A stretch of DNA of 23,618 nucleotides from WHSW01 sp035296705 (GCA_035296705.1 DATHAL010000067.1:1-23618); one strand, 5' to 3'; counted from the first letter of the stretch, positions 14,547 through 21,816 are shown. Numbers and translations are program-made. Notes: generated by a model from the letters alone, not told the origin.

Positions 14547-15905
14547 ATGCTGAGTGTGCGTGAGGTACGGATCCGGGACACGCTGAGTGGCGAGCTCGTG
14601 GCGCTCGACGCCGATCGCGAGGTCGGAATCTACGCCTGCGGCCCGACGGTCTACTCGCGGATCCACGTCGGCAACGCGCGCCCCTACGTGATCCCGCTGC
14701 TGGTGAGCCGCTTCCTCGCACACGAGGGCTACGCCCCGAAGCTCGTCATCAACGTGACCGACATCAACGACAAGATCTACGACGCCGCGCGGGAGGCCGG
14801 CGTGGGCTCGGCCGAGCACGCCCAGGCGATGACCCGCGCGTACGTGGAGGACACGGACCGGCTCGGGGTGGGCAGGCCCGACGCGGAGCCGCTCGCGAGC
14901 GAGACGGTCGGCGGGATCGTCGAGCTGATCGAGGAGCTGATCGACTCGGGCCATGCCTACGAATCCGGCGGCGACGTCTACTTCCGTGTCCGCAGCTTCG
15001 ACGGCTACGGCAAGCTGTCCAACCGCGATCCCGACGAGATGGACCAGGGGGAGGAGGCCGGCAGCGCGCAGCTCAAGGAGAGCTCGCTCGACTTCGCGCT
15101 CTGGAAGGCGCGAAAGCCGGGTGAGGACACCGCGTGGCCGTCCCCGTGGGGCGAGGGCCGCCCCGGTTGGCACATCGAGTGCTCGGCGATGGCCGAGAAG
15201 CTCCTCGGCACCAACTTCGCGATCCATAGCGGCGGCTCCGACCTGGTCTTCCCCCACCACGAGAACGAGATCGCCCAGACCGAGGCCGCACGCGGCGAGC
15301 CGCTCGCGCGCATCTGGATGCACAACGGGATGATCAGGACGGACGAGGAGAAGATGTCGAAGTCGGTCGGCAACATCTTCCAGCTCTCGGAGGCGATCGA
15401 CCGGTTCGGCGCGGAGGCGGTCGTCGCATACCTCACCTCGGGCCACTACCGGCAGCCGCTCGAGTTCTCCGAGCGCGCGCTGAGCGACGCGCAGGCACGC
15501 ACAGAGCGCCTTCGCAACTACCTCGAGGAGCCGGCGGCCGACGGCGAGGACGAGCCGTTCGTTTCCGAGCGGCTAGAGGAGTTCCTCGTCGCGCTCGCCG
15601 ACGACTACAACACCCCGCGGGCCTGGGCGGCCCTGTTCGACCTCGTGTCCGAGGGCAACCGCCGCCCGCTGCCCGGTGGGCGCGAGGCCGTGGCTGAGAT
15701 GGTGCGCCTCCTGGGGCTCGAGTCGCTGCTCGCGGCACGTGCGACCCCCGTCGACGCGGAGGCCGAGGCGCTTCTCGCCGAACGCGAGGCGGCGCGCGCG
15801 CAGCGCGACTTCGAGCATGCGGACCGAATTCGCGACCGGCTGGCCGCCATGGGCTGGGAGGTCCGCGACACGCCGGAGGGCGCCCGGCTTCGCCGCCGGG
15901 ATTGA
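14547..15905 (+). CDS. cysS: Cysteinyl-tRNA synthetase
   Basis: Charges tRNA-Cys. The 452-residue class I synthetase has the HIGH-type box HVGN (40-43), KMSKS (269-273) and the zinc ligands C31, C212, H237 and E241 (HHENE). Residues 330-450 hold the DALR-type anticodon-binding helices (DDYNTPRAWAALFDL). The presence of the complete C-terminal domain, absent from the shortened mycothiol ligase MshC, supports CysS. Start: ATG 14547 is used here, but GTG 14556 in frame stands 7 bases from TAGCAT (14543-14548) and would give a leaderless mRNA with the more usual N-terminus VREVRIRDTLSG. The stop overlaps the next gene. Confidence 0.96.
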   Translation: MLSVREVRIRDTLSGELVALDADREVGIYACGPTVYSRIHVGNARPYVIPLLVSRFLAHEGYAPKLVINVTDINDKIYDAAREAGVGSAEHAQAMTRAYVEDTDRLGVGRPDAEPLASETVGGIVELIEELIDSGHAYESGGDVYFRVRSFDGYGKLSNRDPDEMDQGEEAGSAQLKESSLDFALWKARKPGEDTAWPSPWGEGRPGWHIECSAMAEKLLGTNFAIHSGGSDLVFPHHENEIAQTEAARGEPLARIWMHNGMIRTDEEKMSKSVGNIFQLSEAIDRFGAEAVVAYLTSGHYRQPLEFSERALSDAQARTERLRNYLEEPAADGEDEPFVSERLEEFLVALADDYNTPRAWAALFDLVSEGNRRPLPGGREAVAEMVRLLGLESLLAARATPVDAEAEALLAEREAARAQRDFEHADRIRDRLAAMGWEVRDTPEGARLRRRD

Positions 15906-16573
15906 GCGCTGTGGGCGCCGAGATCGTCTACGGCCGGCGTCCGGTCGCCGAGGCGAAGCGGGGCAGACGCGGCGTGCGGCGCGTGTGGACGTCCGGGCAG
16001 ACTAACGCCGAGGAGCTGACGCGTATCGCCGGGTCGCCGGATCACCAGGGGGTCGTCGCGGAGGTCGATCCGTATCCGTACGCGGATGCGGACGACCTGC
16101 TCTCCTCGCCGGAGGCGCTCGTCGTCGCGCTCGACCAGGTCCAGGACCCGCACAACCTGGGCGCCGTCTGTCGCTCCGCCGAGGCCGCGGGCGCGGCCGG
16201 GCTCGTGATCCCGCAGCGCCGCTCGGCGTCGGTGACCGCGGCGGTCGCGAAGGCCTCGGCCGGCGCAGTCGAGCACCTCGAGGTCGCGCGGGTGACGAAC
16301 CTGGTCGACTGGCTTCGCCGCGCGAAGGAGCGGCGCGCGTGGATCTACGGCGCCGCTGCCGAGGCGAGGACGCTCTACACGGACGTCGACCTCACGGGCA
16401 GGACGGTGCTCGTCCTCGGCAGCGAGGGGCGCGGATTGCGGCGCCTCGTTGCCGAGAGTTGCGACGCGCTCGTCGCGATCCCCGTGCGGGGGAGGGTCGA
16501 CTCGCTGAACGTGTCCGCCGCCGCGGCGGCGCTGCTCTTCGAGGCCGTGCGGCAGCGCGGGCTCGCCCGGTAG
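15902..16573 (+). CDS. rlmB: TrmH/RlmB-family SPOUT rRNA or tRNA 2'-O-ribose methyltransferase
   Basis: SPOUT-fold methyltransferase that uses SAM to methylate the 2'-OH of a nucleotide, 23S rRNA G2251 in the RlmB group. Motif 1 is ALDQVQDPHNLGAVCRSAEA (catalytic Asn and Arg), motif 2 VLGSEGRGLRRLV, motif 3 IPVRGRVDSLNVSAAAAALL. These form the knotted SAM site. The N-terminal 65 residues (IVYGRRPVAEA onward) are the RNA-binding L30e-like part, shorter than in E. coli RlmB. 223 residues from the TTG at 15902, which overlaps the cysS stop (TTGA); GTG 15911 is equally likely. The cysS-rlmB pairing is conserved in actinomycetes and Firmicutes, which supports RlmB over a tRNA enzyme. Confidence 0.9.
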   Translation: MSAVGAEIVYGRRPVAEAKRGRRGVRRVWTSGQTNAEELTRIAGSPDHQGVVAEVDPYPYADADDLLSSPEALVVALDQVQDPHNLGAVCRSAEAAGAAGLVIPQRRSASVTAAVAKASAGAVEHLEVARVTNLVDWLRRAKERRAWIYGAAAEARTLYTDVDLTGRTVLVLGSEGRGLRRLVAESCDALVAIPVRGRVDSLNVSAAAAALLFEAVRQRGLAR

Positions 16574-16774
16574 CAGCGGCCGCGGACGGACGCCGGCGCC
16601 TGCAACGGATCTTGCGGAAGGCTCGCGCAGGTTGACAGAACTACGCCCACCCGCTTACACTGCCCTGCGTAAGGGTGAACTAAAGGTCGAGTGTGCCTGC
16701 CGATCATCCGAAGGAGAGGCGCCTCTACGGGGAGGTTCGGGCGCCACAGGTTTCCAACGAGAGATGGAGGACCA
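16574..16774 (+). other. rlmB-sigma factor intergenic region and leader
   Basis: 201 bases without a gene. It holds the promoter at 16632-16661 and then a predicted leader of about 105 bases. The leader has short GC palindromes (GAGGCGCCTC near 16715, and CCTC paired with GAGG around 16722-16736) and a GGAGG ribosome-binding site at 16766-16770. No riboswitch family was recognised. Confidence 0.5.
16632..16661 (+). promoter_or_regulatory. Near-consensus housekeeping promoter of the SigH-like sigma gene
   Basis: TTGACA at 16632-16637, 18 bases, TACACT at 16656-16661. The -35 is a perfect match, the -10 matches four of six. It is the best sigma-70-type promoter in the window. Transcription should start near 16668, leaving a leader of roughly 105 bases. 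Confidence 0.75.
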
Positions 16775-17467
16775 GTGGCCGTGCCTACCCAGGAATTCGC
16801 AGCCATGTCGGCGACCGGTTCAGCGCATTCCGCACGCCGAGCTCAATCTCAACCCGAGCTTGAGGACACGTACCTAGTCGCGCTCGCCAAACGCGGGAGC
16901 GCGGACGCGTACGACCGCATCGTCAGACGCTACCGCGGCTTCGTCCGGCTGAAGGCGTCGTCGTACTTCCTGCTCGGCGGGGACTCCGAGGACCTGATCC
17001 AGGAGGGGCTGGTCGGCCTCTACAAGGCGATCCGCGACTTCCGCACCGACCGCGAGTCGAGCTTCCGCAACTTCGCCGAGCTGTGCATCACGCGCCAGAT
17101 CATCACTGCCGTGAAGACGGCGAGCCGCAACAAGCACGCGCCGCTCAACCAGTACGTGTCCTTCGCGCAGACGCCGGCGGCGGCGGGCGACGCCGAGACC
17201 ACGCTCGAGGAGGTACTCCCGGGTCCGCTCTCCGAGGAGCCCGACGAGCGGGCGATCGCAAGCGAGGAACTGAGCGCCCTGGTCTCGTGCCTGTCGAGCG
17301 TCCTCTCGGACCTCGAGAGCCGCGTCCTATCGCTCTACCTCGACGGTCACTCCTACGACGAGATCGGCGAGCGGCTCGAGTGCGATACGAAGACGGTCGA
17401 CAACGCGCTGCAGCGAGTGAAGCGCAAGGTCGCCGCCCACATCTCGGGCCGCGAGGTCCTGGTCTAA
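16775..17467 (+). CDS. Sigma-70 family RNA polymerase sigma factor, SigH-like
   Basis: A 230-residue sigma factor with region 2 at about 31-115 (AYDRIVRRYRGFVRLKASSY, then GGDSEDLIQEGLVGLYKAI, the core-binding and -10-melting helices) and region 4 at about 170-225 (LSDLESRVLSLYLDGHSYDEIGERL, then the KTVDNALQRVKRK recognition helix). No regions 1 or 3. It resembles SigH of Bacillus, the early-stationary and sporulation-onset factor, and the location after cysS-rlmB matches sigH there. Whether this organism forms spores cannot be concluded. GTG 16775 has GGAGG with 4 bases of spacing; GTG 16781 has 10. A strong promoter and a separate strong terminator make it a single-gene transcript. Confidence 0.92.
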   Translation: MAVPTQEFAAMSATGSAHSARRAQSQPELEDTYLVALAKRGSADAYDRIVRRYRGFVRLKASSYFLLGGDSEDLIQEGLVGLYKAIRDFRTDRESSFRNFAELCITRQIITAVKTASRNKHAPLNQYVSFAQTPAAAGDAETTLEEVLPGPLSEEPDERAIASEELSALVSCLSSVLSDLESRVLSLYLDGHSYDEIGERLECDTKTVDNALQRVKRKVAAHISGREVLV

Positions 17468-17492
17468 GAGCCAGCCGGGGTTCCGCGGTTCG

Positions 17493-17540
17493 GCGGATGG
17501 CGCCTTCTTCCCGGAGAGCGGGAGGAAGGCGCCAATCCGC
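17493..17540 (+). terminator. Long hairpin terminator after the sigma factor gene
   Basis: A 15-bp stem (17499-17513 with 17519-17533, one G-U pair) closes a GAGAG loop and is extended by six more pairs (17493-17498 with 17535-17540) after a single bulged A at 17534. No T-tract follows, as is common in actinomycetes. It separates the sigma gene from the tRNA gene. Confidence 0.75.
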
Positions 17541-17542
17541 TC

Positions 17543-17548
17543 TACGCT
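17543..17548 (+). promoter_or_regulatory. -10-like element before tRNA-Thr
   Basis: TACGCT lies 9 bases before the first base of the tRNA, so a transcript would begin a few bases upstream of it. The same hexamer precedes the ECF sigma gene (20409) and, on the other strand, the DUF389 gene (5897). A -35 would fall inside the terminator hairpin and is not recognisable. Confidence 0.35.
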
Positions 17549-17557
17549 CACCTCTGC

Positions 17558-17630
17558 GCCCGGATAGCTCAATTGGTGGAGCAGTCGCCTTGTAAGCGAC
17601 AGGCTGTGGGTTCGAGTCCCACTCCGGGCT
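17558..17630 (+). tRNA. tRNA-Thr (anticodon UGU)
   Basis: 73 bases fold into a full cloverleaf: acceptor stem GCCCGGA/TCCGGGC, D arm GCTC/GAGC with an eight-base loop, anticodon arm GTCGC/GCGAC with loop CTTGTAA (anticodon TGT, reading ACA), a five-base variable region AGGCT, and T arm GTGGG/CCCAC with loop TTCGAGT. Discriminator base T at 17630. CCA is not encoded and must be added. The next gene's start codon begins one base after the discriminator. Confidence 0.96.
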
Positions 17631-17631
17631 C

Positions 17632-18639
17632 TTGAGTGAGACGGATTTCACCTGGCGGGACGGTGAGCGGACGATTCACTTTCGCGCCGGGGCGTTCGCG
17701 GACTCGCCCGACACGCTCGACTCCCACGGCTGGGGTCGCTACGAGCTCCTGACCACCGAGCGGGCCCTGGGGGCGGCGCCGGTCGAGCTCGCCGAGGACT
17801 CGGCCTGCTTTCACCACGTGCCGCCCGGCCCGGTGAACGAGGTCGCGGCGCGGGTGATCGACGACGTCGAGGGAGACTCGCTGGTCGCGCTCGGCGGCGG
17901 CCGGGTGATCGACGTCGCGAAGGCGATCGCCGCGGCCCGCGGCGGACGGGTGGCTGCGCTTCCCACCACGCTCTCGGGCGCGGAGATGACGTCGATCCAC
18001 CGGCTGCCGGAGGGGCACGAGGCGGCCGACGGCCTCGTCCGGCCGGAGATCGTGATCGCCGACCCGCCGGCGATGGTCACGCTGCCGGAGGAGCGGCTTC
18101 GAGCCAGCGCGATGAATGCGCTCGCCCACGGTGCCGACTCGCTCTACACGCCGCTTACGAACCCCGTCTCGCGGATCGCGGCGTTGCGCGGCGCGACCCT
18201 GATCGCAAAGGCGCTCGACGAGCCGCGCGCGAAGCGCGACGACGCAACCCTCGCCCTCGGCTCGATCCTCTGCGCCTACGCGATCGACTCGGCCCGGTTC
18301 AGCCTCCACCACGTCGTTTGCCAGACGCTCGTGCGCGTGATGCGGATCTCTCACGCGGAGACGAACGCGACGATGCTGCCGCTGACGATGGAGGCGCTCG
18401 TGCCGCGAGTCGGCACCGAGATGACGGCGCTGGCGCGCGCGCTCGGCGTCAAGCGCGCCGATCTCGTGAAGCGCCTTCGCCAGCTGGGCGGGGGCCGACG
18501 GAGGCTCGGTGACCTCGGAGCGGACCCGAAGCTGACGGACGAGGCCGTCAAGGCGATGCTTGCGCGACAGGAGCTCCGGCTCACGCCGGACGTCCCGGGC
18601 GGCCGCGAGCTGCGCGAGATGATCGAAAGCGCCTGGTGA
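17632..18639 (+). CDS. Iron-containing alcohol dehydrogenase family protein (maleylacetate reductase-like)
   Basis: A 335-residue NAD(P)-dependent oxidoreductase of the group III (iron) alcohol dehydrogenase fold. The cofactor motif GGGRVIDVAKA is at 88-98, the PTTLSGAEMTS region at 111-121, and the metal-ligand histidines at 166 (NALAHGAD), 226 or 227 (FSLHHVVCQ) and 241 (SHAETNA). The shortness and the lack of the long C-terminal helices of FucO-type enzymes favour maleylacetate reductase-like members, but no aromatic-degradation gene is nearby, so the substrate is open. The only start codon is TTG at 17632, one base after tRNA-Thr; no ribosome-binding site can exist outside the tRNA itself. 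Confidence 0.82.
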   Translation: MSETDFTWRDGERTIHFRAGAFADSPDTLDSHGWGRYELLTTERALGAAPVELAEDSACFHHVPPGPVNEVAARVIDDVEGDSLVALGGGRVIDVAKAIAAARGGRVAALPTTLSGAEMTSIHRLPEGHEAADGLVRPEIVIADPPAMVTLPEERLRASAMNALAHGADSLYTPLTNPVSRIAALRGATLIAKALDEPRAKRDDATLALGSILCAYAIDSARFSLHHVVCQTLVRVMRISHAETNATMLPLTMEALVPRVGTEMTALARALGVKRADLVKRLRQLGGGRRRLGDLGADPKLTDEAVKAMLARQELRLTPDVPGGRELREMIESAW

Positions 18640-18680
18640 ACGCGCAGTAACGCCGGCCACGTGCGCGTGTAGGCACTCTC

Positions 18681-20396
18681 ATGGACGAGAGTGCGCCCCG
18701 CCGCTCGGCGCCGCCGCGTCGCGATCAGGTGATCAGCGACGAGCGGTTCGAGGCCTACCACCGGTTCGCGCGCGAGAGGGGGACGAGCCGCGTCCTCTAC
18801 TACCTCGCCCGAGGGCTTCTCGTCCCGCCGATGCTCGTCTGGCTCCGGCTTCAGCGCTCCGGCCGTGAGCACGCTCGCATGAAGGGCGGGCTGATCGTCG
18901 CCTCGAACCACCGCAGCTTCCTCGACCCGTTCGTGATCGGCGCGATGCTCCCATGGCGCCGCCGGCTTCAGTTCGTCGCCAAGGTCGAGCTCTTCGAGAA
19001 GCGCTGGCAGGGTTGGCTCCTGTCGCGGCTCGGCGCCTTTCCGATCCGCCGCGGCCAGGCTGACGCGGTCGCGATGGAGACCGCGCGGATGATCGTCGAG
19101 CGCGGCGGCACCGTGATCATCTTCCCGGAGGGGACCCGGATCCGGACCGGTTCGCTGGGGCGCCCGAAGCGTGGCGTCGGCCGCCTCGCCCTCGAGACCG
19201 GCGCGCCGGTGCTGCCCGTCGCCGTCCAGGGATCGGAGAAGGTGCGCCGCGGCTGGCGGATCCGGCCGCGGAAGGTGCGCCTGCGGGCAGGGAAGCCGAT
19301 CACGTTCCCCCGCACCGAGAAGCCCTCGCCGGCGCTCGCCGCCAACGTCACGGACCGCATTTGGCCGAACATCGAGCTTCAGTGGGAATGGCTAGGCGGG
19401 CTGCCGCCACTTCGCAAGGCGGCCGTGGTCGGCGCCGGAAGCTGGGGGACGGCGGTTGCCGTGTTGCTCGCCCGCGGCGGGCTCGAGGTCGAGCTGGGGA
19501 CGCGGACGGAGGAGAAGGCCGAGGAGATCGCGCGAAAGCGCGAGAACGACGACTACCTGCCGGGGGTGAAGCTGCCGGAGGGGATCGCCCTGAAGCGGTC
19601 GACCGACATCGAGCTCGCCGGGTGCGACCTCGTCTGCCTCGCCGTGCCGTCGTCGGCGCTGCCGAACGTCGTCGGCGCGCTGGGCGACCGGATCGGCACC
19701 CGTGCCTCCGTGCTGATGCTCTCGAAGGGCTTCGTCGCGCCGATGGGCGCGCTGCCGAGCGAGTACGTGTCGGAGCGGGTCAGGGCCAGGGCGATCGCCT
19801 GCCTCGGCGGGCCCGCGCATGCGCGCGAGGCGACAGCCGGCATGGCGGCGCTCGTCCTCGGGAGCTCCGATCCGGACCTGAGGACCATGCTCGGCGAGGT
19901 CTTCGAACGCGCCGGGCTCGTCTGCGAGCGCACGGACGACATCGCCGGGGTCGAAGTCGCCGGTGCCGCGAAGAACGCCGCCGTGCTCGCGGCGGCGGCC
20001 GCCGAGCGCTTCGGGCTCAACGCCGCCGGGATCGCGGCGGCGGGCGTGTGGCGCGAGTGCGTCGCCTTCGCGCTCAGCAGGGGCGGCCGCCTCGAGACCT
20101 TCTCAGGCCTCGCGGGGGTGGGCGACCTGACGGCCACCGTGCTGGCGCCCAAGAGCCGCAATCGCCAGGCCGGCGAGCTGCTCGGCGCCGGCGTTCGCCC
20201 CGAGAAGATCCCGGCCCGCATCGGCCAGGCCTCCGAGGCGCTCGACTCCGTACCCCTGATCGCCGAGACGCTCGCCGCCGACGGGATCGAGGCGCCGAGC
20301 CTCGAGGGCCTCGCGGCGCTCGTCGCGGGCGACATCGACGCCGGCGAGTGGGTCGCGGGGCTGCGGCGGGCGGAGCGGGCGCGGAGGGCCGCATGA
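18681..20396 (+). CDS. Fusion of 1-acylglycerol-3-phosphate acyltransferase (PlsC) and glycerol-3-phosphate dehydrogenase (GpsA)
   Basis: A single 571-residue frame with two complete enzymes. Residues about 20-235: PlsC-type acyltransferase with NHRSFLD (76-82, the NHx4D box), PIRRGQ (121-126) and FPEGTR (148-153), which acylates lysophosphatidate to phosphatidate. Residues about 245-571: GpsA, which reduces dihydroxyacetone phosphate to glycerol-3-phosphate with NAD(P)H, showing GAGSWGTA (251-258), LSKGF (347-351), the catalytic Lys 431 in GAAKN, GVGDLTAT (479-486) and SRNRQAGELLG (492-502). A short linker of about 10 residues (LGGLPPLRKA) joins them. The fusion links the first and third steps of phosphatidate synthesis; the middle step (PlsB or PlsX/Y) is not in the window. 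No standalone gpsA is seen. The ATG at 18681 is preceded by TAGGCA but no clear ribosome-binding site. Confidence 0.93.
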   Translation: MDESAPRRSAPPRRDQVISDERFEAYHRFARERGTSRVLYYLARGLLVPPMLVWLRLQRSGREHARMKGGLIVASNHRSFLDPFVIGAMLPWRRRLQFVAKVELFEKRWQGWLLSRLGAFPIRRGQADAVAMETARMIVERGGTVIIFPEGTRIRTGSLGRPKRGVGRLALETGAPVLPVAVQGSEKVRRGWRIRPRKVRLRAGKPITFPRTEKPSPALAANVTDRIWPNIELQWEWLGGLPPLRKAAVVGAGSWGTAVAVLLARGGLEVELGTRTEEKAEEIARKRENDDYLPGVKLPEGIALKRSTDIELAGCDLVCLAVPSSALPNVVGALGDRIGTRASVLMLSKGFVAPMGALPSEYVSERVRARAIACLGGPAHAREATAGMAALVLGSSDPDLRTMLGEVFERAGLVCERTDDIAGVEVAGAAKNAAVLAAAAAERFGLNAAGIAAAGVWRECVAFALSRGGRLETFSGLAGVGDLTATVLAPKSRNRQAGELLGAGVRPEKIPARIGQASEALDSVPLIAETLAADGIEAPSLEGLAALVAGDIDAGEWVAGLRRAERARRAA

Positions 20397-20408
20397 CGCG
20401 CCGGCCTC

Positions 20409-20420
20409 TACGCTTGAGCG
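20409..20420 (+). promoter_or_regulatory. -10-like element with leaderless spacing before the ECF sigma gene
   Basis: TACGCT at 20409-20414, six bases, then GTG at 20421. The gap after the PlsC-GpsA stop is only 24 bases, so the promoter uses nearly all of it. No Shine-Dalgarno site precedes the GTG. Confidence 0.45.
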
Positions 20421-20987
20421 GTGAGCGAGACCGAGCCGGCGCGCGCGGAGGCCGCCGTGGAATCGCAGCCGGAGTCGAAGGCGGAGCTCGATCGCGCGTT
20501 CTCGGAGCTCTACCGGACGCACCTGCGCGACGTCTATTCCTACGCCTACTACCGGGTCGGGAACCACCACGACGCCGAGGACCTCACCGAGCAGGCCTTC
20601 CTTCAGGCCTACCGGCACTTCGAGCGTGCGCGGCGGGAGTCGAACGGGCGTCCGCTGCGTCCGTGGCTGATCAGGATCGCGCACAACCTCGCCGCCAACT
20701 ACCACCGCGACCGGGCCCGACGGCCGGAGGCGAACCTCGACGCGGTCGAGCCGCCCTCGCACCCGCACGGGACCGAGCGCGTAGTCGAGGGCCGCGAGGA
20801 GCTTCGCGAGGTGATCGAGCGGCTCGACGAGCTTCCCGACGATCGCCGCGAGGCGCTGATCATGCGCTTCGCGCTCGGCATGGACAACCGGGAGATCGCC
20901 CGCGCCCTGGGGCGCTCCGACGGCGCCACCAAGGTCCTCATCCACCGCGCGATCAAGCAGCTCGAGGAGCTGATGAGCGATGAGTGA
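20421..20987 (+). CDS. ECF-type RNA polymerase sigma factor
   Basis: A 188-residue group 4 sigma factor. Region 2 covers about 25-100 (LYRTHLRDVYSYAYYRVGNH, then DAEDLTEQAFLQAYRHF with the core-binding DAEDLT signature, then PWLIRIAHNLAANYHRDRAR). Region 4 covers about 128-185 (LDELPDDRREALIMRFALGM, then DNREIARALGRSDGATKVLI as the helix-turn-helix). ECF factors answer envelope or stress signals and usually pair with an anti-sigma factor. The next gene overlaps this one by eight bases and encodes a single-pass membrane protein, a likely partner. The first 22 residues are acidic and outside the fold. Confidence 0.92.
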   Translation: MSETEPARAEAAVESQPESKAELDRAFSELYRTHLRDVYSYAYYRVGNHHDAEDLTEQAFLQAYRHFERARRESNGRPLRPWLIRIAHNLAANYHRDRARRPEANLDAVEPPSHPHGTERVVEGREELREVIERLDELPDDRREALIMRFALGMDNREIARALGRSDGATKVLIHRAIKQLEELMSDE

Positions 20988-21315
20988 ACCGCGTGGCGAG
21001 CTCGATCTCGAGCGCCTGCTGAGCGACGCCCTGCGGCCGATCGAGCCGCCGGAGGACCTCGCGGGCCGCCTCGAGACGACGTTGACGAAGATCACCACTC
21101 AGGCCGCGGCGGAGCTCTCGAGCTGGGCCGAGGAGCTCTCCGACTCGGAGCTCGACTCCCTGCGCGACCCGCGCACCTGGGTCCGCCCGCTGGTGGCCGT
21201 CGCGGTCGGCGGCGCCGCGGCGGGCGCCCTCGTCCTTGTGGAGATGCGGCGCCGGCGCCGGCCATCCGGGGGGCTCCGCCAGAACGCCGAGCGCTGGCTT
21301 CGCGAGCTGACCTGA
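20980..21315 (+). CDS. Single-pass membrane protein, candidate anti-sigma partner
   Basis: A 111-residue protein with a cytoplasmic N-terminal part of about 68 residues (acidic, helical: LDLERLLSDALRPIEPPEDL near residues 8-27), one membrane helix (about 69-86, LVAVAVGGAAAGALVLVE) and a strongly basic tail (MRRRRRP) that should stay cytosolic. No HxxxCxxC zinc motif of the ZAS anti-sigma domain is present. The ATG overlaps the sigma gene as ATGAGTGA, with GAGGAG upstream. Position and topology fit a regulator of the ECF factor, but no known anti-sigma family is recognised, so the role is inferred from context. Confidence 0.75.
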   Translation: MSEPRGELDLERLLSDALRPIEPPEDLAGRLETTLTKITTQAAAELSSWAEELSDSELDSLRDPRTWVRPLVAVAVGGAAAGALVLVEMRRRRRPSGGLRQNAERWLRELT

Positions 21316-21327
21316 GCGCAGATCCGC

Positions 21328-21744
21328 CTACGCGGTGGCCGGACGACTGGGCGCCGGCGACGCAGCACCGGCGGTGACGCCGGTGAGGCCGAGGACGAGG
21401 TGCAGGACGTTGTCCTCGTCGTTCACCGGGACGAGGCCGATCAGCACGTTGTCGCCGTCGATGAACCCCCAGAGTGCGAGGACGAGGTAGAGCAGGCCGA
21501 CGCCGAGGGCGTAGGTGCGCGCTGCGGAGCGGGCCGACGCGAGCCCCAGCAGGCCGAGGAGGATGTGGACGACGTTGTGCCAGCCGTTCACCGCGAGGAT
21601 CCCAAAGACCTCGTCGGTGTCGGACGCGACGCCCGCGGTCCCGGTATCGAAACCCGCGCTGTAGAAGAAGCCGATGATCCCGGCGATCACGAGGACGCCG
21701 CCAACCAGCGTGCAGTAGAGCTGAGCTGGACTCGAAGTAGCCAT
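21328..21744 (-). CDS. DUF4383 domain-containing membrane protein
   Basis: A 138-residue protein with four predicted membrane helices (about 9-27, 52-70, 76-94 and 112-126) and the paired conserved motifs NGWHNVVHILLGLLG and DNVLHLVLGLTGV that mark DUF4383, common in actinomycetes and of unknown function. The tail is Ala/Pro-rich. It is convergent with the sigma partner gene (12 bases between stops) and divergent from the rhomboid gene. On the minus strand GATGAT stands 8 bases before the ATG at 21744. Confidence 0.85.
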   Translation of the reverse strand: MATSSPAQLYCTLVGGVLVIAGIIGFFYSAGFDTGTAGVASDTDEVFGILAVNGWHNVVHILLGLLGLASARSAARTYALGVGLLYLVLALWGFIDGDNVLIGLVPVNDEDNVLHLVLGLTGVTAGAASPAPSRPATA

Positions 21745-21800
21745 CGCGCCGGATCATCCCGCGGCTGCCGGATGGAGCCAAGCGGCGACGGCCGCCTCCA

Positions 21801-21806
21801 TATAGT
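21801..21806 (+). promoter_or_regulatory. -10 element TATAGT before the rhomboid gene
   Basis: TATAGT at 21801-21806 lies 10 bases before GTG 21817, which would leave a leader of only a few bases. Five of six bases match the -10 consensus. It also argues against the in-frame ATG at 21772, which lies upstream of the element. Confidence 0.45.
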
Positions 21807-21816
21807 CATCGGTCGC

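Noticed and set aside
16775..17467. Claim that the organism sporulates because of a SigH-like factor
   Set aside because: SigH-type factors occur in non-spore-formers and no spo genes are present.
17606..17630. tRNA-Thr 3' end as an attachment site of an integrated element
   Set aside because: No second copy of the tRNA 3' end and no integrase were seen in the window, and the genes after it match the rest in composition.
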